Source: Cardiocondyla obscurior (taxonomy: Eukaryota > Arthropoda > Insecta > Hymenoptera > Formicidae). From it: a DNA stretch of 64,000 bases. The DNA lies in contig NC_091867.1 in NCBI RefSeq assembly GCF_019399895.1, forward strand, positions 3,348,001 through 3,412,000, given 5' to 3'. The translations under genes and the position numbers were made by a program. Under the pieces are notes generated by a model. The model was given only the letters and a program-made list of their open reading frames with translations, ran no database searches and was not told where the DNA came from. Below are positions 22,258 through 36,100 of the stretch, in pieces (the stretch's first letter is position 1; each line of letters starts with the position of its first letter).

Positions 22258-25200
22258 CTGCAAAAGAACAATAAACGATAAGATCGAGACACGTTTAATC
22301 TCGCGGGCAAAGATTAGATCTTGATTCGACAAATTAATAAAATTATTTTTAATAATAATTTGTTATGAAACCGCGTTTGTTATCTTACCACAATCCGGTG
22401 CCATAACAACTTGGCCAATCGGGCAGGCGTAGTCGGATTCGAGGACGAGAGAAGCCGGATCTGGCACGGTGTTAGGTAGAATATCGTGAACGTCAAACTG
22501 GTCTTCTTCAAGGATCAATCTCTCGAGCAGCATTTGCACAGTGGAGCGCTCGTTCGAATTGGCGTTCAGGATCGGGTCACTGTGAAACGTAGGCGAGGGT
22601 TATCGCATTGTAAACCGGCGGTATATCTATTCAGGCAATAGGCGTGGAAGGATTTGCATATGTACAGCCGTTATCTCGAGGTGAGCGTATGTAGTTAAGG
22701 CAGCCTTGCTTTTGGACCAGGATCCTCGGTAGACTCATGTATCGCAGGTTATTAAACCGCACTCACACCCTTAGTAATTATAATTAATATACGCAGGGTT
22801 CTGTATTTATTTTCCGTTATATTGATTACGCGTGTTGTTGAGAATACGTTGAATTTTTCATCTCTAAACCGAAGCCCTTGAATCGCTGTTAAGCGAGCGA
22901 GAACTGAACTTACATAACTGTGTGAGTTATTAAATCGTCATTTTTACAATTTATAATCAAACAATTTCTGTGAGTCAGTAGTTTCATCTAATCAAATAAT
23001 AAATTTTGTAAATAATTAATAATATTAATTTATTTTGATAAAATATTGCAGAAAATACTGAGCGATCTCACAGTTTGGTTATTAATTTGAATTTTTGTTA
23101 TCACCGTCGGAAAATATGTAGACACCTGTTGCAGCTTGCTATGACGTCCTAAATGTATGGTGATCAGTCATGATCAGTTAGTAAGAACGTGCAGCTTTTA
23201 CTATTGTACAGCTATAAGGCTTGATTTTTTGCTGACCGTATGATTAGTCGTTAGTATGATTTGTTCAATGGCCTTTCGATGCTTATTATGATTTATTTGA
23301 GTTACGCGCTATTATCGGGGGGATGCTGAAACGTTATTATCACAGGAAATCATGACACACCGCACGATGTAATGAGTAGTAATGTATTAGAGATGATGGC
23401 AGATAAGACATGTAAATGAATTAATTCGCGCTGGCGTGAGTCGAGCTATTCTTACTTTATCGCCGGGAACGAGATCTCCACCTCGTAGGTGTCACTGCCT
23501 TGACGACCCTTTCTCGTTCTATGATGCAACACAAGTAACAAAAATGCTCAGTACGAAGATCTTTGTAAGCAAAGTGTACGCGGCGCGGACAACAAATAAT
23601 AATATCTAATATTTAAATAATCACGCGATCGAAATACGAAAGCGAGCCACGATTTTTGCACATTTTTTTTTTTTTTTACATAAATTATTTTAAATTTATT
23701 TTTATAGCAATTTAATATGTTTTACGAATTATTACTTGCACCTGCAAACGTTTAAACGGCAAAAAATGTCAGACATTTAATTATAAAATCATAATTTGAT
23801 ACTTACGGTTCTGCGGGCACGGCAGCGGAAACGACGTACGTTCCACCGTCCTCTTCGCTCGTTTCTCTCGTCGCGCGTACACGATGATCGCATTGTACAT
23901 CGATATCAAGATCCTTGCACTCTCGAGTTCCTTAAAAAAATAATAAGTAGAAACATAAATTAATTAAATTAACGCAGGAAATAACGTACTTAAAAATAAT
24001 GACTTCTCTATAAATCGAATATTACCTTCGTAAGAATACGAGCAGAAATTCCAGTCTCTGTTCAATGAATTCACGGCATTTCGAACTTTCTGTTTGAGTA
24101 CTCCTTGACCAGCTTCATTGCAAAGCACTGACGTGGGGAAGTTCATCTTAATCCTGAATACTCTTTGAGCCGACGTAGCGCCTGAAAAAGAAAAGACATA
24201 CGTTAATTTATTCAGAAATTTAGATCGTTGAACGAGAAATTAATAATACATGCGAGATGCTTACCCGTACAAGCTGGATACACCAAAGGTAGACTGGGAT
24301 CGCTAGTAGGCCTCCAGAAACCTTCTGCGCCACACGTGTAGAATTTAGGGACTTCTTGCGAGAATCGAAGTCCGGAATTGCAAGAAATTTCGCAGACTTT
24401 AAATTGACCTCCCGAACCCCAGTCTTTGCATTGTTGTAAGCCGCCAATAGGATCTTCCAGCCTCGGGCAAAAGTCGGCTGCAATAAAAAAAATTTATATA
24501 AGCTTTAAAAATGTTCGCGAACGTGATAATTTAAAAAAAAAAAAAAAATTATTTTCTTAAAGAAATAATTTTAATGACTATTAGATAAGTAATGACTGAG
24601 AAAATAATTTTACTTACACAACACGTAAACCTTGAAGTTGCAAGTGGCAGAGTTACCGGCATGGTCGTAAGCCACGTAACTGATGTCGTAAATGCCCCAG
24701 AGCAAGGTCTGCCCAGATCGATGCCCATTTTTCTCTTGGACTTTAACGACGCCGACGTTGTCGCTGAAGTGCGGCTCGTCCCAGGTGACGATCGATGATC
24801 CGTTTTTCGCGATTACCCAAAGGTCGCCCGGACAGTGCTCCACTCTAGGCGGGATTTTGTCGGCCTCGAGTTGCTGACACTTGTTGCCACCGTAACCAGG
24901 CGGACACACTCGCTGTCCGCAGTGCGACGGTACGACTCTCTCGACGCCACCCAAAGTCTCGTCATATCCTGCCCACGTTAATACTAGACCTTGATAAAGA
25001 ACCGGTTCCGTGCGACAGTCGCGAACTTGCTTCTGAATTTCGTTCGTTACGTGCAACGCGCGGCCCCAGATTTGCACTTTAGTCAGATGTCCTTGGAAGC
25101 CTAAATCCGTGTAACCTTTCGTGTTCTCGCTCTGTGGTTTTCCTAACACCGTCCAAGCGCTGTAAAGATTTTTAGTTATTAATACATATTAATTTTATAG

Positions 25201-28200
25201 TATTAAAAAAAAAAAAAAATTTGAGAAATATTGAAGAAAATGCTCGGCGGATTTTTTATTTCTTCTGAAAGGATACTTACTATGCCGGGAGCGATCTGCC
25301 ACTGCCGTAACCCTCGGTTTTGCTAGCGATGAGGCCTTCTGTGATTAAAATGAGCTCTCCGCCGTTTTCACCATTCCACACAACGGCGATGTGGTGCCAT
25401 TGTCCGTCGTTTATGGTCGCGTATTCTCTGAATGGCAAGTAAACGTCTTGCAAATCGTGGAAGAGAGATACTTGAACGCCGTTACTGTGTGCTTGAATCA
25501 TGAGTCTTCGATTCATTGGAACGTGTGGCGAGCTAAAAAAAAATGTCGCGTATGCATTTTTGGCACATTATTTAAAAAAAAAGAAAAAGAAAAAATTATT
25601 TAAACAAAAATATTAATAAATCTATACCTGACGCTGTAAAGAGTAAAGAAAATTCCAGCTTCGTCTCTTTGTGTAAACTGCACCCACATAGCGATAGTCA
25701 GGCTCTTTGAAGAGCCGGTGAAGAACGGAATGACTTGCGAAGCGCTGCTGCGACCGGGATCGCTGAAGTACAAATCGTAGTCCACTTGGATGGCTGCAAA
25801 AATTTTAAATCAAAATTAAACAACAAACTTATTATTTTTTAAATAAAACCCGAGTGGAAATTCATCTAGATAATCCGATTTTGCAGCTAGTGGTTAAATC
25901 GCGCAGATTAAATATATTTCTTAATTAGAGACTAGCTTGGTAGCAGCCATAAATTATAAGAAAGTATTTATTATTAGAACACGGGAAAAAACGTTTAGAT
26001 ATCTGACTTTTTTGGCTCGTTATTAAAGATGAACCACGAATTGTCTAACTAATTATTAGGTAACGATTGGAATCAATTTCCACTCGGGAATATTTTAATT
26101 AAGAAAAAAAAAAATTAATGAGAAGCATACATTTTCTGCAGTCGTCGCCAGTTAAATTGAATGGGCACTGGCAGAAGAATTTGCCTGTGAGGTCAATACA
26201 AGTTGCCGATGGCGGACAAGAATTTTCTTTGCAATCGATTATATCTTCCTCGCAGGTTTGACCTAATTAAAAAAAAATTTAATTGTTTAAAATAATATCG
26301 TTTAAAATTAATAACTCGTTAATAAGTTAAAATCATACCGGTATATCCTGGAGGACAAATGCAAGTGAATCCGGGACCTTCGTCGATGCATGTGGCTCCA
26401 TTTTTGCAAGCGTTAGCCTGGCAGGCGTCGTATTCGTATTGACAGCCGATGCCAGTGTAATCGTTAGGACACGTGCAATTCAAACCCGAACCAAAGTCCT
26501 GGCAGCGGCCATGGTGCATGCACGGATTTCCAATGCAACGCTCCGGCGCCGTCTCGCATTGCTTGCCATCGGTGCCGGACGGGCAGCTATCGATTAAAAA
26601 TTTATCGTATAAATCAGCGTATTTTTATTTGCGCAAAATTAAAATTAAAATTATAATTATATAAAATAAAATTATATATAAAATATGTAAAATAAAATTA
26701 TAATTAAAATTAAAATTATAAAAGTGTGTTACTTACACACAGAAGTAATCCATGAATAAATTCACGCAAGCGGCATCGTTTTGACACGGACGATTCTGGC
26801 ACATGCCAACGTCCGTTTGGCAATGCACACCGCTCCATCCCTCCGGACAGATGCACTTGAAGCCACCGACTTCGTCTCTACAAGTCGCGCCATTCAAGCA
26901 AGGATCAGACGCGCAGTCATTGATATCGACTTCACAGGACGGTCCAGTGTAGCCCTCGCGACAGTGGCAGACAAAAGTGTTGTCGAGATCTATGCAGCGG
27001 TCGGTGCCGACCGGACTGCAAGGATCGCTCTGACATTCATCGATTTCCGCCTCGCACTGCAGGCCAACGAAGCCGGGTCTGCATTTGCAAACGAAGCCTT
27101 GCAGCTGGTCTATACACGTTGCTCCATTTTGACAAGGATCTGACGCGCAGTCGTCAATCGTGTGCTGGCATTGCTTGCCCGTGTAACCGGGCTCGCATGT
27201 GCAAGTGTAATCATCGATCTGATCGATGCATTGGCCGTTATTTCGACACGGTCTCGTTGCGCACTCGTTGATGTTCGTTTCGCAAGCCGCGCCAGTCCAT
27301 CCCGGATGACAAATGCACTCGTGGCTGAAGAGTTTGTCCACGCAAATCCCGTTCAAGCAAGGATTGCCCGAGCAAAGATCGATTTTCTCGTGGCAGCGTT
27401 TGCCGGTGAATCCGGGCGGACAGTCGCAGGAGAAATCGGCGACCAGATCAGTGCAGTTAGCGCCGAGCAAGCAAGGTCGCTCGGCACAATCATCGGTGTT
27501 AATTTCACAGCTCTGACCTTCCCATCCTGGCAGACAGTCGCATTTGTAACGACCTTGCTGAAGCGCTATGCAAGTCGCGCCGTTATTGCAAGGATTTCCG
27601 CTAGCCGTGCAAGGATTAATCTGCAAAAAAATAAAAAAAAAAAAAAATATGTTATAAAATATTTGACATTTATGGGCAAAATGCTATTTAATCGTATTAA
27701 AATTTATTTAACTTGTTAGACTGAAATACACAAAAAAAAAAAAAAAAATACTTACGGTGATATCGCAATCGACTCCGGTGTATCCCGATCGACAAAGGCA
27801 CGTGTAATTATTAAATCCAGGCTCATCTTTGCACATAGCTCTTTCCGGACACGTGTCGTTCACGCAATCTGATTTCTCCTCTTGGCAATTTACGCCGGAG
27901 TAACTGTTGGCGCATTGACACCTGTAGCCTTGCGGCAGATCTATGCAAGTGGCACCGTTATAGCACGGTTGACTCGCGCACTCGTCGATGTCGATCTCGC
28001 AGCGTCTTCCGGAAAATCCGGCTGGACAGTAGCAGTGTACACCGTGTCCCATCGGCACGCAGAGACCGCCGTGCTGGCACACGCTGTCGGTGCACTGGAC
28101 AGGCTTACATTCTTCGCGGCCGACCGAACCCGGTCCGTCCGTATACATATTCGTGGGACATTCAACGCACGTGGTTGCACCATGCTGAGGCTGGAAGAAG

Positions 28201-31200
28201 TTCTTCGGACACTGAGCGCAAGGAGCGAGTCCCGTATCCGAATACATGCCTGGTGAACACTTGGCTCGGCAACGATCGCGACCGGGCGCGGCAGGCTGGT
28301 AGGTGAAGGTGCCAGCTGGACAAGTTTGGCAGTCCTTGTAGCCGCCGATCGGCGGTTCGCCGGTGTAACTATTTCTGGGACACTCGAGGCAAGGCACGAG
28401 GCCGGTAGGTGAGTACGTGCCGTAACCGCAGACTGGCACGCAATCGTCAATACTCTTAGATCCTTCCTCCTTCGTATACGTGCCGAATGGACAGCGCAGG
28501 CAGGACCCTTGACGATCGCTATTTTGATAAAAGCCCTTCGGACAGGCTGTACATGTCTTCTGCTTCTCGCCGGCGAAGGTTCCGGCAGGACAGTGCACTA
28601 AAACAAACAAAAAAATTAATTAAAAAATTAAAAAACTAAAGAATTAAAATAAAAATAAAATTGCAGAACTTAAAAAAATTAAATTATATTTATTTTATAT
28701 ATAAATCAAATTAAATTATAGGATTTTTTTACTTACAACAACGGGGAACGTCGTTAGTATCCATGTTCAATACTTCACCAATGCTACATGTAAAGCCCCT
28801 GCTAATGGAGGATTTGAGAGCACGGAGAGGTGGGCATTGATTACCAATTGCGGAAACATTTAATAAAGGCTCAATTACTGCGCTCGCGTAAGGGATTGAT
28901 AGATCGAAAATTAGATTTAACGTGGAGCCACAAAAATCGTACAATTGAGGTTGACGTTGCGCCGGAACAATCACCAAAATGAAATCCATCTGAAATTTGC
29001 AAAAAAATAATATTAATCTTATTTTTCATTACCGATAATAATAATTTAAATTCACCGATCGAATAACATAACAGTTGACACAATAAAAACTTGGCGCATA
29101 AATTTATATACCTTGAGAACATTCTCCTCGATCAAGAAAGGTATCGATCTGACAAAAGAAACATTCATGTTCACGTTGACAGCGGAGCAACGTTGTGTCA
29201 GGATACTGTTAAGATTCGTGTAATGCTGAGACATGAGATCTTGATACATCGGAAGACAAGATCGAGAAACAGCGCCGTTCGCGCGATAAGTCACCGAGGC
29301 AATTACGTGATAATCGGCTTGTTGCGTGTCTATAAATTAAGTTTATTATTAATAAAAAAATACATATAATATATTGAAATAATATTTAAAAAAATATTTA
29401 AAAAATAATAATACAAAAAAAAAATTAAGTTTTAAAATAAGAAACTTACTTTCGGAAACGCAGTCTGGTACCACCGACGAAGGCATCCACCGTTTATTTG
29501 CGTCACATCCGAACGTCTTTGCGCGCGAACCGTCGGTGAATCTGTATCCGTTCTTACAGGTCGCTATACATTGTAATCCTTTATCTCCGGGAACACACTG
29601 TATACCTCCATTAGCTGGCGGTTTTAATTCCCAGTCGACGCAAGGCGTCGCCTGAACCGAAACTTGGAAGTGACAAGTCGCTCGATTACCGCTGGAGTCC
29701 GTCGCGTACACCGTGACATTTTCAAAATTGCCAATTCGAATTATTGCACGTTCCGGCACAAAAGTAATTTTCACTGGGCCGGACGCATCCGTGGCATTAA
29801 TGCGCTTTCGGGTTTCGTTGAAATTGATGGAGTAACTCTCTTGTCGATCGATCAGCTCGATAACGTAGCTTTGAGGACAGCTCAGTCTCGGTGGAGTTAT
29901 ATCTATAACATACAGATTGTATGAATAATTGTATGAGTAAAAATAAATGAGTAATTAATTGATAAATTATCGATTTAATTTAATTTAATTTTTTTGTAGC
30001 ATTAATTTAATTTTTTTATTTAATACAATTTTTTTTGTAGCTTATTAATTTTTTTAGTTTATTTAAATTTCTGTAATTTATTTAATTTTTTAATTTATTT
30101 AAATTTATTATGAATAATTTATGTTGGACGTCAGAGATAAATTGAAAATTGGTACTTACCCGGTACGGTAATATTAATCTCGCAAATAGCAACATTGCCG
30201 TCGTAATCGAAAGCTATGTATTTCACGAAGGTGTCTTCGAAGATGCGAATTGGAGTTTTGAAACTTTGAGGCTTGACTTCCACTCGAGCGATACTGCCGC
30301 TATTGTCAACGGCTGTCGGTACCGTAAAGTTCACCGGCAGCAACTCCCCGTTAGGTCCCTTTTGCACGACTATCGGTTGTTGCGGACAGTTTTGGAAGAC
30401 CGGCGCTTCGTTATCTACGCAGGGCGAGAATCCGTAATCGTAGCCTAACAATGGCTCGACCACTGGCTCTTCGCATCCCATAAGCTCGAATTTCAGACAG
30501 GCATTGTCCATATAGCTGACGATACCGAGGATCACGAAGCGAGCTTGCACGTACTTAGGCAGAGTGATCATCGCCAATTCGCCGTAATTTCCAGGATCGC
30601 GCATAGTTAGATTGAAATTCGGGAAGTAGACAACGTAATTTTCATTTTCCGCCTGCTTGTAAAAGAATCGTATCTCCGTGGGTCTGCCGACAATGTCGTT
30701 CGTAATCACGCCTTTCACAAGGATCGCTTTTACTCGATATATGCGACCGAGATCGACGCTGACGTAAGTGAAGGCCTCCTGCTTGCCGCACCAACCGGTC
30801 ACCGAATTTAATCGGACGTTTCTAGCTTCGTAATTTGGTCTCTCGGAGGTAGCGTTTATCGCCGAATCCGGAATGCGTCCGGAAGCTAAGCCGAGGGGTC
30901 TGATAACCTTGCATTCGGGCTCGCGAATGCAGACGATCGGCCGCGGACTGATAAGAATGTAGCCAGGTCGATTGCATCCGAATTGCACCTCCGATCCTTG
31001 CTCGTAACTGCGTGCAACCTGATAGCCATCGCTTGGCCTGCCAGGATCCTCGCAGACCGGACCTTCGCATCGTAAATTGCCGAAGTCCCAAACGCCATTC
31101 GCCTGGCAGCGCACGACGTTGTCGTTACGGTTGGTCTGGCCGGCCAGCTTGAAGGTATCTTGGCAGCCGAAGAAGAACGAGGATTGATACTTGGTGTCCA

Positions 31201-33155
31201 AATACTTGCCGTATTCGGCGCCAGGCGTGGGAAGCGGCTTGCCGCAATCCACGCGGGGACAAGCCGGCTGCAAACCGGACAGCCAGTAATCGGGAAAGCC
31301 GACTTTGGGATCGTATACACACTGTCGGAAAGTTGACGATGCTGTATTGCGCAAATAGCGGCCGTTGCTACCGCACTTTAAGGTGACGTTTTGCTTGAAG
31401 GGTACTAGTACGCTAGTCTCGTCGCTTCGAATCACAGTGAGGCCTTCGTTCTTATCGTCCGGCAAAGACACGCATTTCGCATCTGTAAAAAAAAAAAAAA
31501 ATTATTTGTGACGTGTAATTTTAACGTGAAAAGTATTTATAAAAATTCTATTGTTACGCAGCAATTTAATTCGTTATTTTATCCGCACATTATTATTACA
31601 TATCAATTAATTCATTTAATGTTGTAAAGTAGTTTTTTTCTTGAATACATCTCTTTGCAGTGAGTAGGAAGGAATATTCTGAAAATATTATTAAACATGA
31701 TTCTAATCAAGTAAAACTTTTTTCTGTTTCAGATTAAGATCCAGAGATTAAATTTATCCGGCCCCGGTTTTCGCGAGTGACCAGTGCGTGGAATGGGTCG
31801 GCCCAACATTCCAGACATTCTGAGAGGAGGAGGAGGCCTCGGAGAGGCATCTTGCATTAGCGGAGCAACCCCAAGGTAAACATCATTTTTTATTTTAAAT
31901 AAATAGTTTTTTAATTGTTGATTTGAGAAATTAATTAGAGCCGCGTAAATAATTTTTTTTTATAGTAGATATTAATTCGAACATCTCTACAATTTAATTT
32001 TTTTATTTGTATGTTACAGGATCGTCATTGCAAACTCCGCTGCTGCGCATCTTTCGGTAAGTCTGTAACTTTTTGTACAATACTAATTTGTATATTGATA
32101 TCGCGATAAAAAGTAAAATAATAAAATACAGTTCCACATCGCGTATAAAACAAAAATATAAAATAATATGAATAAAAACGCGTAATTCGCGTAACTTGCG
32201 TATAATAAATGTAATTAGTTATATTATACGCAAAAAAGTAATAATATTTAAAATTGACAAAATTTTTACTTACATTGACATTCGGGAATTGTTCCGTTCC
32301 ACACTCCGGCAGAAGTGCAAATTACTGCCGAAGATCCAGACAAAACGTAACCAAAATTACATTGAAATCTAACAAGATCGCCAAAGTGATGCTGATCCTA
32401 TAAAATAAACGAATTCGCGTTAAAATAAAATTATTATTTAGTAAAAATCGTAATAATGAATATTTACGCGGGGAATAAAATTATCATAAATTTTATTTTA
32501 CCTTAGTTGACAATAATTTTCCATTATCCGGTGCTGTTAACGGCGGACACATCACCGGCACACACGTTTTATTTCTCTGATACAAATCACCGTCTCTCTC
32601 GCCGTTCTCTGATTTCATCAGATTAAATCCGGCTGTGCCATTCCCTTTATACAATTCGAAGCCCGTGTTGCACATGCAGGAATAGCTGCCGGGGCTATTA
32701 ATGCACTTCTGATGGCAGCCGCCGTTCCTAATCACGCACTCATTAATATCCGAGCACTCTAATCTGGTGCAGCCCATTATCTCCAGTTTCATGCACGGTG
32801 CGCCGACGTAATCCTGTATCTTGAATCTCACGTAACGCGTCTCGATCGGCGCGGGCAGGTTTAGGATCGAGAGGGTCGCCTCCAAGATTCGGAACTCGAC
32901 CGGGGTACCGTCTGGATTCGTGTAATCCTTGAAAATGTCCGTCAAATCGTTTGTATATTGAATTCGCACAGCTGACGTGTACGCGATGTTTCCGTCGATC
33001 CTGGCGACAATCTGCGTGCGGAATCCGCGAATAATTGTTGGCGCTTTCATGTCGATGGTGACCCAATTCGCGCCCGGTTCGATATTGTTGCCGCACCATC
33101 CGTCACCGTTGTTTAAACGAATACCCTTCGATAATAAGAAGCACATAAATAATTA

Positions 33156-33186
<31 letters not shown>

Positions 33187-36100
33187 TTAGATTGAGGCTG
33201 TATAAATAAAAAAATGTATCCTACGGTTTTTGTGTATCCGTTTTCCGAACTCGAAACCGTGATCGACTCGTCGGGAATGCCGCCGTTAATGAGACCAAGA
33301 TCGCCGATAGGTCGACATTCCATAGTCGGGGCAAAGCCCGTCTTGCACTTGCAAGTGAACGCACCGGGATTATTTATGCACTCCGTAGATGCTAAATCGC
33401 ACTGGCTCGACGTACATTCGTTTATGTCTACGGAAAGAAAAATCGTGGAATGTATAATACAATTTTAAATCTAATTAGCAATTTATGTTATAAATACCTT
33501 CGCAGGTCGGTACGTTATCAAATCGTTGATAGGGACCGCATTGTATGATATTTGATCCGGTTAGTTTGTAACCTCGGTTACATTGTACTCTTACTTCGTC
33601 GCCGAAAAAGTAATCTTTGCCGATATCAACAACGAATCCGTTTTTGATAGTAGGCAGCAGCGGGCACTTAGCGCCTGCGGAAAAGAAATTTCGTCAATTT
33701 AACTTTATATTAACATTAAACTACGTTTATTAAAATTAAATTATAATTAAATTGTTTACACTTACGCGAACACGTCGGCACTTCGTCGGACCAGGTACCG
33801 TTGCTCATGCAAAGGATAACGGGATGTCCGCTTCGGACGTAACCGGGCTCGCATTCAAATCTAACGATCGTGCCGTAACTTCGACCGCCTCCATTCAAAA
33901 TAGTTATGTTAGAATGAGGTGCCTCTGGCAGCGGGGCGCACTGAGACGCTGAAAAACGAAAGGGCATTTTTTAACATGCAATTTTATCTTTATTTTATCG
34001 CGTTTAATCAATTGCGAAACTTTTAACGAACCCAAGCAGGACGGTTTCTTTTCCCATCTTCCGTCGGCCAAGCAAGAGATCATTTCCGTCGGCCTTCCGG
34101 AAGGGAACGCGAATCCCGCGTAGCACTGATAAGTCGCCAGTCCTCGGTAAGTGACGTTCGTGGAGCCAATCGAGAAACCGTTATCGATTTGGGGCACTGG
34201 GCCGCAATATACTTCCTGGCACTTCGGAATGTACGTAACCGACCAGTTTCCTCCGGGGAGACACTCCGTGGAAATTCTCGACTTGCCCGTGGCAAACTCT
34301 TGGCCCAGCGGGCAAGAGAACGTAACTACTGTACCGAAAGCTGTGTCCCGACTCGATGCTAAAGCTCCCTCGCCGGGTTGCAACGGAGGGCAGTCTAAAA
34401 TTAATTATTTTCTGTATTATTAAAGTCATTATATAAATTAATTATTTTTTAATATATAATTATGTTAGTAATTATATATTTTTTTATTTCTTATTTTGTA
34501 TAATATTAAATGAAATTAAATTGTATAATGGCCTACCGGCGGAAAACTCGGCCTGCCAGCCGGCGCTGCTGTGCAGAGCATCGGAAGAGAATCTGACGAG
34601 CATTTCTCCGCTCTCCGCAGTGAGCGTGATCTTAGGTCGAGTGTTAGAGGTGAAACCACTTCCGGGATGCAGGCGCAGACCGTTCGTATTAGAGCCGTCG
34701 TATATCTGTCGATTTCCCGCGAAAGAGCGAAAGTTAATCATTAAAACGGTGCGCGAGAAAGTGACAAAATTTAATCGTCGTGTACGTAATGTAATTAATT
34801 TTACCTGCACGTAGTCGGTCTTGTGAACGTTGAAGTTGACGAATTTTAAAGAGAGCGGACCCCTGTCTGGATTTTTGATTCTGTACAAACACTCTTGATT
34901 ATTAGGATAGTCGTTGAGGCCGTAGGACGGCGACTGAACTGTGCCGTTTCTCGCGATAATCGTGGCCCTGCAGCCCTGCGTGAAGCGAATACTGAATCCG
35001 CGTTTGGAATCGCCGAGGCTCGTTTTAAGGTACAGATACAAATTGTTTCCGGTGGACATGATCACCACCGGATTATCCTCCGATTTTCCGGTGAGGCGTG
35101 CGATCGGTCGGCTCATAGGCGTATCCCCATCTCTCACAAGAATGTAATCCCGATTCATTTCGAGATCCAAGTCTTCGATCTAGATACGAGAAAGTTAGAA
35201 CGCATTTTTAGACGCTATAGGTATTTTTTTATAGTTATTCTTGGATAGAATTTTTACGCTGTATCGAATTTCGCGAATAAAGAAAGTAAAAGATCTCAAT
35301 ATACCTCTAGAGATATTATGCGTCCCGGCTGAGCTTGCAGGATGTACAGGCACTCTAGTCCGCCGGGATAATTCTGTGGATAACCTGGGGACGTAAGAAC
35401 TTGTCCTTGCGGAGTTGCTCTGAGAATTCCGCCGCAAGCTTGCGGCTCGGTTTTCCACGAGGCACGGAAACCTTTCCTCTCCACCGAGGCGTCGGTGCTG
35501 AATTTTATAATCATGAAGTTCGACGCCGAGACGAAGAGCTTGCTGCTAAGGTCCTGCTTGCCCGAAAGTGTCGCCAGATTCACGGACTTTTCCTCGGTTC
35601 TACCGCCTACGAGAATTTGCACTATGTCGAAGCTCTTCTCGGTCTCGAATTCTTGGAACTGAAACACAAGCGACTCATTAGCCGACGAGCTTTTAGATTA
35701 CGTACATTATTGAGTTTCATTAGTTAATCGAACGGAAAATTTATAGATGCGAATGGTTCACCTGCAAGAGAATATTGTGTCCTTGAGGGCCCTCGAGGGT
35801 CCACTTGCAATTGCTGAGGGGTGCATATTTATGCGGGTAATTTGGGCTCTCCACGACGTCGCCGCTGCTCGCCATGTAATACTGACAGTTAGCCGGGCAG
35901 TCCAATTCGTCGGAATAATCGCCGCAGTCGTCTTGCTTGTCGCACTTAAACGCCGCGTTAATGCACCTGCCGTTCGAGCAGTGGAACGAACCTGCAAAGT
36001 TGTCCCGGCGGTTTATCAGCCCGTTCCAAGTGAAATATGGGAGAACGGCCCGGCGGCCGCGCGTAACGCGGGCAGTAATTCACGCGAATAAACTTACCGG

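Noticed and set aside
27162..27719. 185-aa open frame on the plus strand
   Set aside because: It lies opposite the EGF array of uif. Regular cysteine codons on one strand leave the other open; the product has no domain and no splice context.
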